NCBI RefSeq assembly: GCF_000143415.4
Contig: NW_003314417.1
Location: forward strand, 1,099 to 65,098
Source of the DNA: Selaginella moellendorffii
Lineage: Eukaryota; Streptophyta; Lycopodiopsida; Selaginellales; Selaginellaceae
DNA length: 64,000 bases
Direction: 5' to 3'
The notes beneath the pieces were generated by a model. That model was not told the DNA's origin. It worked only from the letters and a program-made list of their open reading frames with translations, and made no database searches. Numbering within the stretch: the stretch's first letter is position 1; each line of letters begins with the position of its first letter. Both the position numbers and the translations under genes were made by a program. Shown here in pieces: positions 1-10,284 of the stretch.

Positions 1-609
1 CAAGTTCGTTGGTTTGTGGACACTCTTAGATTTAGAGATTTCGAAGAGAACGCGGAATTACTTTACCGACTTCTTCAAAGTCCTCTCCGTGTAATGCTAC
101 CAACAAGCACTCTTCTCGAATTATATGCTATAGCATATTGGCACCGTTTAGGACGGACGAGAATAGCTGGAGAATTAAGAAATCAAGGACAAGGCCATCA
201 ACAAATTCCAATTCGGAATTCGAGTTTAAGAAACCGACGGGAACCTGAACTTGCATCAAGTTCAAGGGAACGACTTGTAAACTCAAGGATAACAAGTCGA
301 AGGAGGAGAAATTTAAGACAGAATCACAATAGGCCGAGATTAAATACAGTAACAAACTTCAACTTTGACACTGAGGTCCAACGTCGAAACCCCAGCCTAG
401 AGCTACATATCACTCGCAACCAACAAGGAAGAGTGCGTCCAAGCAGTCTCAACATTTTAAGGAGTATTTTAGGAGATCCTGCGTCAAGGATTCAAACTTA
501 TAATGCAAGAGTATTAATTGAGACTATCCCTTGGGAAGTTCGTGAAGCGATCGACTCTGATCGTGAAAGAGAACACGCTCTACGACAGAGAGAAATAGAA
601 CACCACTAG
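1..609 (+). CDS. Leader open reading frame of element O, left-truncated by the window
   Basis: The frame is open from base 1 to a TAG at 607-609, so the true start is outside the window. The product is very basic and rich in Arg, Asn, Gln and Ser, with Arg clusters in the middle (for example [10 protein letters not shown]). I recognise no family. It lies about 800 bases before gag and in another frame, so it is not simply the Gag N-terminus. It may be a leader protein of this retrotransposon lineage, or a chance frame in a compositionally biased leader. The length (at least 200 codons) favours coding, but not strongly. Confidence 0.4.
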   Translation, partial: QVRWFVDTLRFRDFEENAELLYRLLQSPLRVMLPTSTLLELYAIAYWHRLGRTRIAGELRNQGQGHQQIPIRNSSLRNRREPELASSSRERLVNSRITSRRRRNLRQNHNRPRLNTVTNFNFDTEVQRRNPSLELHITRNQQGRVRPSSLNILRSILGDPASRIQTYNARVLIETIPWEVREAIDSDREREHALRQREIEHH

Positions 610-1408
610 CAAGAACAGCATCAGGGAAATGCACCATCACAAAATCGACCATAGAGAAAATTGCGCTGGATAAACCCGCGCACACATAGGCTTAAAGCAA
701 CAAGAATCTGTTGGAAACTATACTGTGACGTGTGGACGTCATTAGAGACTAGAAACATACAAGAATTAGGACATTAAAATACAACCACTGCTGTATTCAG
801 CATTTTCAAATACTACCAACGACTGGGAAACACAAACGTTCATAGTGAGAGCTCGCATTCCAGTACGACCACCATATTGTAAGAGACCAAAACAATTGTT
901 CAAGAATTTAGATAAGATTGGACTCCTAAAGAGAGTTGCAATCGTTTGCATACCTGCTCGATCCCAAACTTGGAGAGCAGCACCAAATATCACTAGCGAA
1001 CAGCTACATCGATCAATATATGACACAACCAACCTCCTTCCACAAACAAAATCGTACTTACTTACACCACCAGATTTTTCAAATACAAGACCTTTCCTAA
1101 GCTAGACTCAGGAAAGTGACCTCGAGAAGAAACTCGGGAAGAATCGAGAAAGAAAAACTCGATTGAAGACTCAAGACACAAGAGCTTGACTTCGCATTTC
1201 TACTACAAAACCAAACTTGCAGAAGACTCAAGACACAAGAGCTTGACTTCGCATTTATACACCAAAAACAAACTTGCTGAAGACTCAAGACATAAGAGCT
1301 TGACTTTGCAATCTATGAAGAACAACATCTGACTCCAGACAACTTAGGCAAAACATAAATTCAGGAAACTTATCTCAACATTCAAGTTGGGAAGACTCAG
1401 CAAACTGA
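610..1408 (+). other. Leader region of element O between the first ORF and gag
   Basis: No convincing gene is present. The stretch is A-rich and contains the 57-bp tandem repeat described separately. A frame at 845-1105 shows no recognisable domain and I do not call it. Confidence 0.6.
1165..1323 (+). repeat. 57-bp tandem repeat in the O leader, about 2.8 copies
   Basis: Units start at 1165, 1222 and 1279, each opening with GAAGACTCAAGACAYAAGAG. The first two full units differ at only a few positions; the third diverges after about 45 bases. The location just upstream of gag is where packaging or translation-control signals of LTR elements usually lie, but no function is shown. Confidence 0.9.
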
Positions 1409-4400
1409 ATGTACAAACACAAACCAGACCCAATCAAGATCCGGGAAAGAGATCTTCGACAAAAGAATCGAGAAGTGAAAAAGGAAGAGATAGGAAAAGA
1501 GAAACTAGAACAACAACAGCAACAAATTTTAGAAACAATATTAGAGAAGTACGACAAGGAGGATAAAGAAATTCAAGTTGCCGAGTCAAGCAACTCAGCC
1601 AACGATAACAAAGAACTAAATAGTGAAGACGCCCCAAAGTTTGAGGCATTTGAAGAAGCCAAATACATAGCACCAAAGTTTTACTCCAATCCAGACTCAC
1701 CAGAACAACAATTTCACCAACAAAGTCTACAACTTCAAATGGCAATCATCAATCCAGCGACAGCCATAGGGAACATGATTTCCTATCCCATTTTTACTGG
1801 TGGAAAAACCGAAGATGCAAACCAGCATCTTAAACAATTTGATCAAATTGTAAAGATGAACAAACAGGAAATGCATCGAGAAATACTTTTCCCATACACA
1901 CTTAAAGGAAAAGCACTCGATTGGCATAATACACTCGATGATGCTTTGACCCATGATGAAAAAGTCACACAATTCAAGGAGCAATTCCAGACCGGTGGAA
2001 CTCCAGAAGAACACTATGAGATCATCAAAAACTTCAAGCAAAAATCACGTGAAGGAATTCAAGATTATACTCGAAGATTTAAGTTTCATGCAAAGCGCTG
2101 CAAGGATTTGATAACAGATAAAGGAAAGAGCTTATCCTATATCCAAGGACTAAAAGAAATCTATCGAAACATGGTAGCAATTGCTGCTGCAACAGAGAAT
2201 CCAGATGATGAAAGTGTTGATACACTCTCCAAAGAAATCCTCACATTGGAAAAGCGATTCAAGCAATTCACAAAAGCTATACCTTCACAAACTGATGACG
2301 GTTCAGATGATGAAGAAGAGGAAGAAATACGCATTAAGACAAAGAAGAAAACACCAAAAGACCAAGACTTGAAGGATATAATTAGGAAAATCTCACAAAC
2401 CGAACTCAAAGCAGGAGTGTGGTGTACAAAGTGTAAAAACGAGGGACATACATATTTGGAATGTAAATTACAGCTTCCAAAGTGTCAAATTTGTGAAAGA
2501 GAAGGCCATACAGCCAGGAAATGTCGATACAGGAATACAATGGAAGTTTCAAGAATTGAGAATGCTCCTCGACAAGAGCCCAATCCTCAATATCAAGGCA
2601 ACTGGAATCAAAACGCGCGACCACCACGAAATCAACTTCCAAGATATAACAATTATTATCAACATGATGATAATTTGTATAATCAAAGACAAAATTATTA
2701 CCAGCGAGACAATAGCAACTACAATAGAATACCCCCACAAGATCAAAGACCAAACAACTATACTGGAAATTATGGAAGAAACTACAATACATATCAGCAA
2801 CGTGATGGACCTCAGGACAATTATCAACGTCCTCCCCCACGGAATTACAATTATGATCAAGCACCATATCGGAATTATAATCAAAGACCACCCCAGGCTC
2901 AAGGTTACAATTACAACCAGCAACCTGCACCGCAGCAAGATAATCGTCCTCGACAACCTTACCAAAATGTAAATCGTGAAAATAACCAAGGAGTAAACAA
3001 TCAGGCTCCGAGGCCCAGACCACCAGCAGCACGGAATGTTGAGGTGGAAATTGACGAACCACAAACTTTTGAAGAACCAGCAATACGAACTATCACGAGA
3101 CAACAATATAAGTCTCAGCAACCAGATAATCTGGAAGAACAAGATTACAATGATGAAATTGAAATTATCCCAGAAACCGAATGGAAGAAAAGCAAGAAAA
3201 TACTACAAGCAATTCAGGCTGAATTGCAGGAACAAGAACCACAAGTCATTGAAGACCATGACAAACCATCCAACGATCATCAAACAACAAGTTTCTCTGA
3301 AGAAGAGCACACCTCACTTGCAGAACAAATACTGCAACACGGAATTACATTAACGTTACAACAAATACTTCAAATAGCACCATATCTTAAGAGCCAAATA
3401 CTAAAGATTTGTTGTCCACAAATTCCTGATGCTCGCACTCAAGAAAAGCAATTTCCATCTAAAACTGAGAAAGAGGATAACGTAAAAATCCAACCTGGAG
3501 ATTACGATGATAATGTACCTTGTATTGACATCAACATAGGCAAGAATCAAATCAATGGAGCAATACTCGATGGAGGCTCAGGCGTGAATATCATCGAGCA
3601 TGGTATATGTAAAGCAATGGGACTTGGACCTATACAACCTGCTCCTTTCAATGTCCGCATGGCAGACCAACATGTTGTACGACCAGCTGGCATAATAAGA
3701 GATATCACCATTGGAATCAAAGGACACAAGTTCAAGATCAATTTCGTGGTATTAAAAATGCCAATTGAAGAATCCTCTTACGAACTCTTGCTTGGAAGAC
3801 CATGGCTAAACAAAGCAGTTTATGCTCAATATTGGATGGACCATGAAATTTGTATACAATCAGACAAAGGACAAACGAAAATAGCTACAACTACAACCAG
3901 GAAAATTCCGAAAAGATTTCAACCAATTCAAGCCCAAGAATACAATTGGCAAGAAGGCTTGGACGACCTTGAAGAAGCCAAACTCCTTGAAGCTTACCCA
4001 GAGTTACGAGCTTTTCAAGAAATCGATTTACATCATGTACTACCAGTCGTGGCTCCGGACCAGCACCACGACTTAAACTCAATGGACCAACCACTCTATT
4101 CTACAAAGCTACACGCTCAAAATCAACAAAAATTAAAGATAAAACAACAAAACGAGAAGCCAACTCTCAAGCCTGAACAATTACATTCTAAAGAATACAA
4201 CATTCAGATTGATGATAATCCAGCTCTACAATCTGGAAATGACGACTTTACACCCCGAATTAACCTCAATGAAGAAACTGAAGAACTCAATCTTGGACTT
4301 CAAGAAGATCCACACAACATAATCATTGCTGCAAATCTTGACAAAAACTTCAAGATCAAAGCTCAACAATTACTCATAACCTACAAGGACGTTTTCGCAT

Positions 4401-6163
4401 GGTCATACAAAGATCTCAAGGGAATACCCCCAGAACTATGTACACATTGCATAGAGTTACTACCAGGAACTCGACCAATTAAGCAAACAGCTTATCGCAT
4501 GAACCCAAACTTCGCTGATAAAGTCAAAACAGAACTCAATAAACTACAAGATGCTGGATTCATTTACCCCATCAAGAATGCACAATGGTTGTCACCATTG
4601 GTTATCGTTCCGAAAAAGAACGGCAAATTGCGAGTTTGTGTCAATTACAAAAAGTTGAACGATGTGACGGAAAAAGACTCATTTCCCATACCATTCTCCG
4701 ATGAGATACTCGACGCAGTTGCAGGACATGAGATGTACTCATTCCTTGACGGATTTTCGGGATATAATCAAGTTCACATTGCACCAGAAGATCAATACAA
4801 GACTGCCTTCATCAGTCCATGGGGCGCATATGCATACTCCAGAATGCCATTCGGATTAACGAATGCACCATTTACTTTTCAAAGGATAATTACCGACACA
4901 TTTCAGGAATACTTGACTGATTTTATGCGTGTCTTCATGGATGACTTCAGCATTTTTGGAGCAAAAGAAAAACACCTTGAACACTTAGAAAAGTGTTTCA
5001 TTAAATGTCGACAAAACCGAGTTGCACTTAATCCAGAAAAGTGTATTTTCTTTGTCAAATCAGGAATACTTCTTGGCCATGTCGTTTGTAAAGACGGAAT
5101 TCTCATTGACAAAGCAAAAACAGAGGTCATCGTCAAAATGACTCCACCCATGGATATAACGAGTTTGCGAAGATTTCTCGGAAAAATGGGTTACCATAGA
5201 CGTTTTATTCAAGACTATGCCAAGATTGCTACACCGCTCACAGAGCTCCTTAAGAAATCTCACGTTTACGCATGGACACAAGATTGCCAACTGGCCTTTG
5301 ACACACTTAAGGATATGCTTACGAAAGCCCCCATACTGGTTCAACCAGACTGGACACAGGAATTCATTGTACAAGTAGATGCATCTGATTATGCACTTGG
5401 AGCTATACTTTGCCAGAGAAAAACAGATAATAGAGACCATCCCATATACTACGCAAGCCGCAGACTCTCCCCACCAGAGATGAACTATACAACCACAGAA
5501 AAAGAGGCATTAGGAATGGTCTATGCACTCACCAAATTTCGACATTACCTCCTTTCCAAAAAAGTCAAGATCATGGTTGATCACCAAGCCCTCTTACACT
5601 TACTCAACAAGACAATACTCACAGGAAGAATTGCGCGATGGTTTCTTCTACTTCAAGAATTCAACTTTGAGCTTATTCATAAGCCAGGCAAACAACATAC
5701 GCAAGCTGATCATCTTAGTCGACTTATCACGGGAGAACAAGTCACGAAATCCAACGATGACTTACCTGATTCACACCTTTTTAAGGTCACAACTCAAGGA
5801 ATGCTCCAGGATATTTACAAATTTTTTACGACAACCAAGATCCCAAATCACTACTTCACCAACGATCAAAGGAAACAATTTGTCTTGAGGACACGACGAT
5901 ATTCAGTCGTGGGAGGCAAACTATATAAGCTTGGACATGACAACATCTTGAGAAGATGCATAGAATCACAAGAAGAGATTAAGGATCTACTCGATGAAGC
6001 TCAAGCAGGACGATCGGGAGGTCATTTTGCCGAAGAAATTACGGCCAGGAAAGTGTTACAAGCTGGATTATGGTGGCCGACACTCTGGAAAGATGCCACT
6101 CAGCATTGTCAAGAATGTGACATATGTCAAAGAACGAAGTTTCCACCGAGGAAACAAACTTAG
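1409..6163 (+). CDS. gag-pol: Gag-Pol polyprotein of O: Gag, protease, RT, RNase H and integrase zinc finger
   Basis: This encodes the structural and enzymatic polyprotein of a Ty3/gypsy element. A Gag capsid-like region is followed by two CCHC knuckles near residues 338 and 360 (CTKCKNEGHTYLEC, CQICEREGHTARKC). Residues about 395-560 form an Asn/Tyr/Gln/Arg-rich low-complexity stretch. The retropepsin site is near 720 and reads LDGGSG. RT has FMDDFS near 1175, RNase H has VDASDYALGAIL near 1323, and the integrase HHCC finger ends with CDICQ near 1570. A TAG at 6161-6163 stops the frame between the integrase finger and its core, and the same frame continues directly after it. This could be one nonsense mutation (C to T in CAG) or a readthrough stop. 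Confidence 0.95.
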   Translation: MYKHKPDPIKIRERDLRQKNREVKKEEIGKEKLEQQQQQILETILEKYDKEDKEIQVAESSNSANDNKELNSEDAPKFEAFEEAKYIAPKFYSNPDSPEQQFHQQSLQLQMAIINPATAIGNMISYPIFTGGKTEDANQHLKQFDQIVKMNKQEMHREILFPYTLKGKALDWHNTLDDALTHDEKVTQFKEQFQTGGTPEEHYEIIKNFKQKSREGIQDYTRRFKFHAKRCKDLITDKGKSLSYIQGLKEIYRNMVAIAAATENPDDESVDTLSKEILTLEKRFKQFTKAIPSQTDDGSDDEEEEEIRIKTKKKTPKDQDLKDIIRKISQTELKAGVWCTKCKNEGHTYLECKLQLPKCQICEREGHTARKCRYRNTMEVSRIENAPRQEPNPQYQGNWNQNARPPRNQLPRYNNYYQHDDNLYNQRQNYYQRDNSNYNRIPPQDQRPNNYTGNYGRNYNTYQQRDGPQDNYQRPPPRNYNYDQAPYRNYNQRPPQAQGYNYNQQPAPQQDNRPRQPYQNVNRENNQGVNNQAPRPRPPAARNVEVEIDEPQTFEEPAIRTITRQQYKSQQPDNLEEQDYNDEIEIIPETEWKKSKKILQAIQAELQEQEPQVIEDHDKPSNDHQTTSFSEEEHTSLAEQILQHGITLTLQQILQIAPYLKSQILKICCPQIPDARTQEKQFPSKTEKEDNVKIQPGDYDDNVPCIDINIGKNQINGAILDGGSGVNIIEHGICKAMGLGPIQPAPFNVRMADQHVVRPAGIIRDITIGIKGHKFKINFVVLKMPIEESSYELLLGRPWLNKAVYAQYWMDHEICIQSDKGQTKIATTTTRKIPKRFQPIQAQEYNWQEGLDDLEEAKLLEAYPELRAFQEIDLHHVLPVVAPDQHHDLNSMDQPLYSTKLHAQNQQKLKIKQQNEKPTLKPEQLHSKEYNIQIDDNPALQSGNDDFTPRINLNEETEELNLGLQEDPHNIIIAANLDKNFKIKAQQLLITYKDVFAWSYKDLKGIPPELCTHCIELLPGTRPIKQTAYRMNPNFADKVKTELNKLQDAGFIYPIKNAQWLSPLVIVPKKNGKLRVCVNYKKLNDVTEKDSFPIPFSDEILDAVAGHEMYSFLDGFSGYNQVHIAPEDQYKTAFISPWGAYAYSRMPFGLTNAPFTFQRIITDTFQEYLTDFMRVFMDDFSIFGAKEKHLEHLEKCFIKCRQNRVALNPEKCIFFVKSGILLGHVVCKDGILIDKAKTEVIVKMTPPMDITSLRRFLGKMGYHRRFIQDYAKIATPLTELLKKSHVYAWTQDCQLAFDTLKDMLTKAPILVQPDWTQEFIVQVDASDYALGAILCQRKTDNRDHPIYYASRRLSPPEMNYTTTEKEALGMVYALTKFRHYLLSKKVKIMVDHQALLHLLNKTILTGRIARWFLLLQEFNFELIHKPGKQHTQADHLSRLITGEQVTKSNDDLPDSHLFKVTTQGMLQDIYKFFTTTKIPNHYFTNDQRKQFVLRTRRYSVVGGKLYKLGHDNILRRCIESQEEIKDLLDEAQAGRSGGHFAEEITARKVLQAGLWWPTLWKDATQHCQECDICQRTKFPPRKQT

Positions 6164-6977
6164 GAATTGAATCCAACAACAGCATTGGAACCCTTCCAGC
6201 GTTGGGGACTTGATTTTGTTGGACCTATAGCAAAAAGTAGCAAAGGAAATCAATACATTTTGGTCGCTACCGACTATATGACAAAATGGGCAGAAGCTCT
6301 CCCACTAAAGAAAGCCACAGCGAAAAATACAGCCAAGTTTCTCTATGAAACAATTATAACACGATATGGATTACCGCGAGAAATTGTTACAGATCGAGGA
6401 ACACATTTTCTGAATGAGACCATCGACATTCTCGTTAAAGAATTTATCATCAACCATAAGAAGTCAACACCATATTACCCCCAGGGAAATGGACAAGCAG
6501 AATCAACAAACAAAACGCTTAAAAACATACTCAAGAAAATCGTCAAGACAAACCTTAAGGATTGGGATGAAAGGATTTACGATGCTCTTTGGGCTTACAG
6601 AACAGCCTACAAAGTTTCAACAAATTCTACACCTTTTAAGCTTGCTTATGGCCTGGAAGCGTTAACACCACTAGAGTACACAGTACCATCCTTGAGAATG
6701 GCAATTGAACTTCAAATTAATCAAGAAGAATCGATCAAGAAAAGACTCGCAATGCTTGAGAAACTCGATGAAGAAAGACTAAGTGCAATATGGACAATCG
6801 AAGCAATACAAGCTAGAAGAAAAGCTTACCACGATCGCAAACAAGTCAAGAAAAACAAAGCGTATTACAAAGTAGGAGATCTTGTATTATGGTATCGTGG
6901 CAATGTGGATAAACTTGGAGGAAAACTCGTTCATCAATGGGAAGGACCATTCAAGATTATGAGTATACAAATCCCAG
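6164..6977 (+). CDS. gag-pol: Integrase catalytic core and C-terminal domain of O, after an in-frame TAG
   Basis: This continues the gag-pol frame. The integrase DDE core is visible: GLDFVGPI (first Asp), VTDRGTHF (second Asp) and YYPQGNGQAEST (Glu), followed by a GKLVHQWEGPFKI-type C-terminal domain. The frame is cut at 6977 by insertion of chromovirus A and resumes at 26328. Without A the junction reads through as IMSIQIP then GTAKLATLDDEEL, the usual end of a plant gypsy integrase. The local TAA at 6980-6982 belongs to A's LTR. Confidence 0.93.
6973..6977. repeat. Target-site duplication CCCAG of element A, left copy
   Basis: CCCAG directly precedes the LTR start TGTAAGG at 6978, and the same five bases follow the LTR end CTTACA at 26323-26327. 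Five-base duplications are standard for Ty3/gypsy integrases. Confidence 0.95.
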
Positions 6978-7421
6978 TGTAAGGAACAAACTCGCCGAGG
7001 TGTCGTAGGCTAAGGGAACCCCGAAAGCATGACCAAAATGACAAAGAGTTCATCGGATGGGACCAAGTCAAAGATCGAGTCCAAGACCGACTCTAGGACT
7101 GAGTTCGAGATAGAGTCCGGAATCGAGTCCAAGACCGACTCGGGGACCGAGTTCGAGTCCGAGTTCGAGACCGAGTTCGAGACGGAGTCCGAGATCCGAA
7201 ATCGGGTCCGAGACCGAGTCCGAAGTCGAGTCCGAGGTCAGGCCCGAGATCGGGTCCGAGATCAAGTCCGCGATCGAGTCCGAGACCGAATCCGAAGTCG
7301 GATCCGAAATCGGATCCGAGATCGAGCCAGAGACTAAGTCCAAATACTAATACGGGTCAAGGGGTGAAAGCCCAAAGCGTGCGTCCCCCAAGGGGGGGGG
7401 GCTGCAGGGGGTTCCAAAAGT
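6978..7421 (+). repeat. Truncated 5' LTR of A
   Basis: This matches the first 445 or so bases of the 1,148-base 3' LTR at 25175-26322, then breaks after TTCCAAAAGTA at a deletion junction. It includes the GAGTCCGAGA-type minisatellite (about 7068-7340) and the poly-G block near 7390. Confidence 0.93.
7068..7340. repeat. GAGTCCGAGAY minisatellite inside the chromovirus LTR
   Basis: A degenerate 10-12-base unit (GAGTCCGAGACC, GAGTTCGAGAC and variants) fills about 270 bases of every LTR of this family. Other copies are at about 25262-25540, 28100-28375, 34483-34790 and 52950-53230 (the last three reversed). It produces long Ser/Asp/Arg/Glu-rich frames on both strands, which I regard as by-products of the repeat, not genes. 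B's right LTR carries an extra 30 bases or so of repeat expansion. Confidence 0.9.
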
Positions 7422-7427
7422 AATCCC

Positions 7428-7914
7428 AGATAATGCCAAGTCTTGGTGGAGAACAACGGAGGCCAACGAAGGACCGGTGGTCACTTGGGACATGATGAAG
7501 GCGAGGATCCGCGCAACATATGTTCCTCCGAATGCCACTCTGCATCTGAGGGATGAACTGAGTAGGCTGAAACAGACAGGAACCATCCAGGAATATGTGA
7601 ATGGGTTCATGGCAAAGAGGATACTTGTCACGGACATGGGGGATATGGATGCGTTCCATGCCTTCATATCAGGTTTGCAAACCTGGGCTCGCGGCGAGGT
7701 GATGAGGTGGAACCCGACCAACTACAAGGAAGCGTTGGATGCGGCCATCAAGGTGCATTTCAACGATAACCTGCGAAAGGGGAACACGACGGGGTCGGGA
7801 TCCACATTTAGCAAAGGGGCCAAACCAAGGGGAACGTATAGCAAGGGGAAATTCAAAAGGAGTTTCTCTAAGAATGAGTCCTCGGGGTTCCGGAAAGGCA
7901 AATCCGGTGGCTAG
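7428..7914 (+). pseudogene. Gag remnant of chromovirus A
   Basis: This corresponds to the Gag region of copy B starting at DNAKSWW and running through the capsid to the basic tail before the zinc knuckle. The N-terminal 190 or so residues are deleted. The frame ends at TAG 7912-7914, where B has CAG, so a C-to-T change made the stop. Confidence 0.92.
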
Positions 7915-8544
7915 CGAGCGAGTACGTGGGGGAGTCAAGCGAAAAAGGACAAACCCACGGATAAGAAGGTCAAGTCGTATAGCAGCGTGGGAAACAACGT
8001 ATGCTACAACTGCGGCGAAGCGGGACACTTCTCGAGGGAATGTCCCTACCCGAAGAAGGCCAGAGCCAATATGGCCATCAAGTCGGGTGAAGTCCAAACT
8101 GAGGTATGTGATCCAGTCCCTAACTCAAAGTTACTCATTACACGAGCAACTTTGGTAGAGAGTCGTTCGCGACATCTACTAGCCCTCCGAGGGAAGCTCG
8201 GAGGTAGCTTTGTTAAGATCCTTATTGACACGGGTGCTTCGGATAATTTTGTGGCTGCAGACATAGTCCGGCAAGCCGGACTAACGGTGCAGCGGCTAGG
8301 CGAACCAAGGACTATAGAGTTTGTTCAGGGTAGCCAAAGCACCGATGAGGTACTTCGACAAGCGAGAGTCGAAGTGGGGACATGGAAAGTGGACATGGAT
8401 TTCACCGTCTTGGATATGGCGGGATTTGACGTGATCTTCGGAATGGATTGGTTTAATCGGTTCGTGGTAGCGCTGCATGGACAAGGTAGGAACCTTGTGG
8501 TATTGGCGAATGCCCAAGGAAGAAGATCTAGGGTGGAGGCCTAG
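7915..8544 (+). pseudogene. Nucleocapsid and protease region of chromovirus A
   Basis: It contains the CCHC knuckle [14 protein letters not shown] and the retropepsin site [12 protein letters not shown] with canonical DTG. The frame ends at TAG 8542-8544, where B has CAG. This second C-to-T nonsense change fits deamination of methylated cytosine. Confidence 0.92.
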
Positions 8545-8990
8545 GATCTAAAGGTAGGGCAAAGCAAGGCCAAAGAGTCATGCTTGAACCTGGTGTCCAC
8601 GAGAGGACAACTCACTAAAGGAACTAAGGCAGCCTTTTTGTGCTTACTCTCGGTGAAGAGTGACAAAAAGACAAGAACGGAAGAAGTGCCTTTAGTGATC
8701 CAGCGAGTGTTAGACCAATTCCAGGATACCATGCCGGAGGAGCTACCGGCGGGGTTGCCCCCCGCACGACCGATAGAACATAAGATTGAGCTTGTCGAGG
8801 GCGCTGAGGCGGTGGTTCGTCCCCCCTATCGTTTGAACGAAAAAGAACTCAAGGAGCTCAAGTGCCAACTAGAGGAGTTGGTGGGCAAAGGGTATGTTAG
8901 GTTGAGCAAGTCGCCGTATGGGGCGCCGGTATTATTTGTGAAAAAGAAAGATGGATCTATGCGCATGTGCATAGATTACCGGTTGCTCAA
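8545..8990 (+). pseudogene. N-terminal RT segment of chromovirus A, cut by T1
   Basis: It reads from the protease-RT linker into the RT fingers ([20 protein letters not shown]) and is cut after YRLL by T1. The pol frame resumes at 22085 as [17 protein letters not shown], exactly as in uninterrupted copy B. Confidence 0.95.
8987..8990. repeat. Target-site duplication TCAA of T1, left copy
   Basis: The sequence here is GGTTGCTCAA followed by the element; after the element at 22081 it is TCAACAAGTA. Copy B at the same place has GGTTGCTCAACAAGTA, so TCAA was duplicated. Confidence 0.97.
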
Positions 8991-9014
8991 AAGCTCTATT
9001 TCGTTAAAGTGGGA
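8991..9014. repeat. Left terminal inverted repeat of T1
   Basis: It begins AAGCTCTATTTCGTTAAAG and ends GTGGGA. It is identical over 24 bases to the reverse complement of 22057-22080. Just inside, GTGGGA is followed within 16 bases by its complement TCCCAC (9009-9032), giving a subterminal hairpin that T2 also keeps. Confidence 0.97.
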
Positions 9015-9421
9015 ATTGTCATTATCCCACTTGTAAAATAAGGTTTCCAAACCTTTATATAGTATATAAATATAAAAAAATTCAACTGCATTGAGGCACA
9101 TGCCATTTTATTTTAAACAAGGAAATGTCTACTCAATCACTTCTCACTGCTTCACCTCTCTCTTCTCCTTGTCATCGTCGTCCAATTTCTTTCCATCCTT
9201 TTAATATTGGCTCAGTTACTCCGAGTCTAGGTGGAGCCCAAGTCCCCATTCAATCTTTACTTTCCCCTTATTAATAAAACAACTTCGTAGACTTCCAATA
9301 ACATGCTGTAACACTTCTAGTATAATGCAAATCCTCTCAAAGAATTGTCTTTTAATATTAATACAATGGCATGGAACCCCATGCCATAATAAGTTACATT
9401 TTTAAATAAATACATGCCATC
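9015..9421. other. Left subterminal region of T1
   Basis: No gene is seen. It holds one strong palindrome (9366-9387, ATGGCATGG arms) and one partial (about 9089-9107). Homologous sequence is present in T2 at about 38270-38671, so this is a conserved end region downstream of the ParB-HAD gene's stop. Confidence 0.75.
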
Positions 9422-10284
9422 TCAGACTGTTATTTTTTGCCTCCAACGCCTATACAATAATCTTGGAATTTCATCACTCTCCACACTATCAGGATTTAAA
9501 CCCAATAGTAATGCCATCTCTTCTCTAATACGTCCACGCTCATGTTCAGTGGTCGAAGAACCCATCCGGTTGAGCAGATTATGGAGATGCGGATAGTGCT
9601 TGGCTAGACAATATACATGCCATAAATGATGACTGGTGTCTGTCTGATCAAATGGCTTCTGATATACCGTTCCATCTGCCATTTGGTTGATTTCTGCAGC
9701 CACCTCCTGGACTGGCCGGTTCTCTATCACCATCGCTTCAAGCCGTTTTGCAAGGTCCCCCAGAACATACGGTTTCTTCTCCCTAGTTTCCATACTACAA
9801 GAGATGGGGTGCACTGCATATGTGTGCGTGTTCGCTGCAGTTTTAATCGGCGAGTCATCGATGATGAGGATTTCACTTGACCTAGCAGTCCGGTTCATCA
9901 CTACAGCCTCTGCCTTGACGAAGATGGGCTTGCTACCCCTCACATGGACCATAGTCAAGCAATCCTCCTGCGTTAGGAGAAAGTCAAATAGTAATATTAC
10001 TCGCGTCTGATCGTGCATCATCTGTAGCAACGTTAATGCATTGTGGCGCATCATGGATGTCCAAACTCCCAATTGCAAATTGAACCCGGCCCTCTGTTTT
10101 AAGTGTCGCATGGTCATTATTAGATCCCGCAGTTTCTCCCGTGTGATTAATGTGAATCTGTCTCTTTTGACCAACTTGCGACCGCAGGCTTTGGAGGGTG
10201 CAGTGACATTCGAGGACGAGCCACGCTCATGGGAGAAAAGGACACCGTTCAGATCAAAAACGATACAGTACTTTCGCCGTGACT
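9422..10284 (-). CDS. HAD-superfamily (FCP/NIF-type) phosphatase-like domain, last exon of the T1 fusion gene
   Basis: The N-terminal motif is CIVFDLNGVLF, matching the HAD DxDx(T/V) loop with Asn in the second position, a variant I know from plant FCP-like proteins. LGVWTSM fits the conserved WTS of the NIF/FCP1 family, and ILIIDDSP fits the paired-Asp motif. FCP enzymes remove phosphate from Ser residues such as those of the RNA polymerase II tail. Whether this copy is catalytic is uncertain because of the Asn. About 110 residues follow the HAD core with no recognised domain. A shortened copy is in T2. Confidence 0.8.

Noticed and set aside
7029-7343. Long Arg/Asp/Ser/Glu-rich frames on both strands (also at 25226-25540, 28100-28414 and 34483-34828)
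   Set aside because: They are produced by the GAGTCCGAGA minisatellite inside the LTR. The repeat leaves several frames open on both strands, so openness is not evidence of coding.
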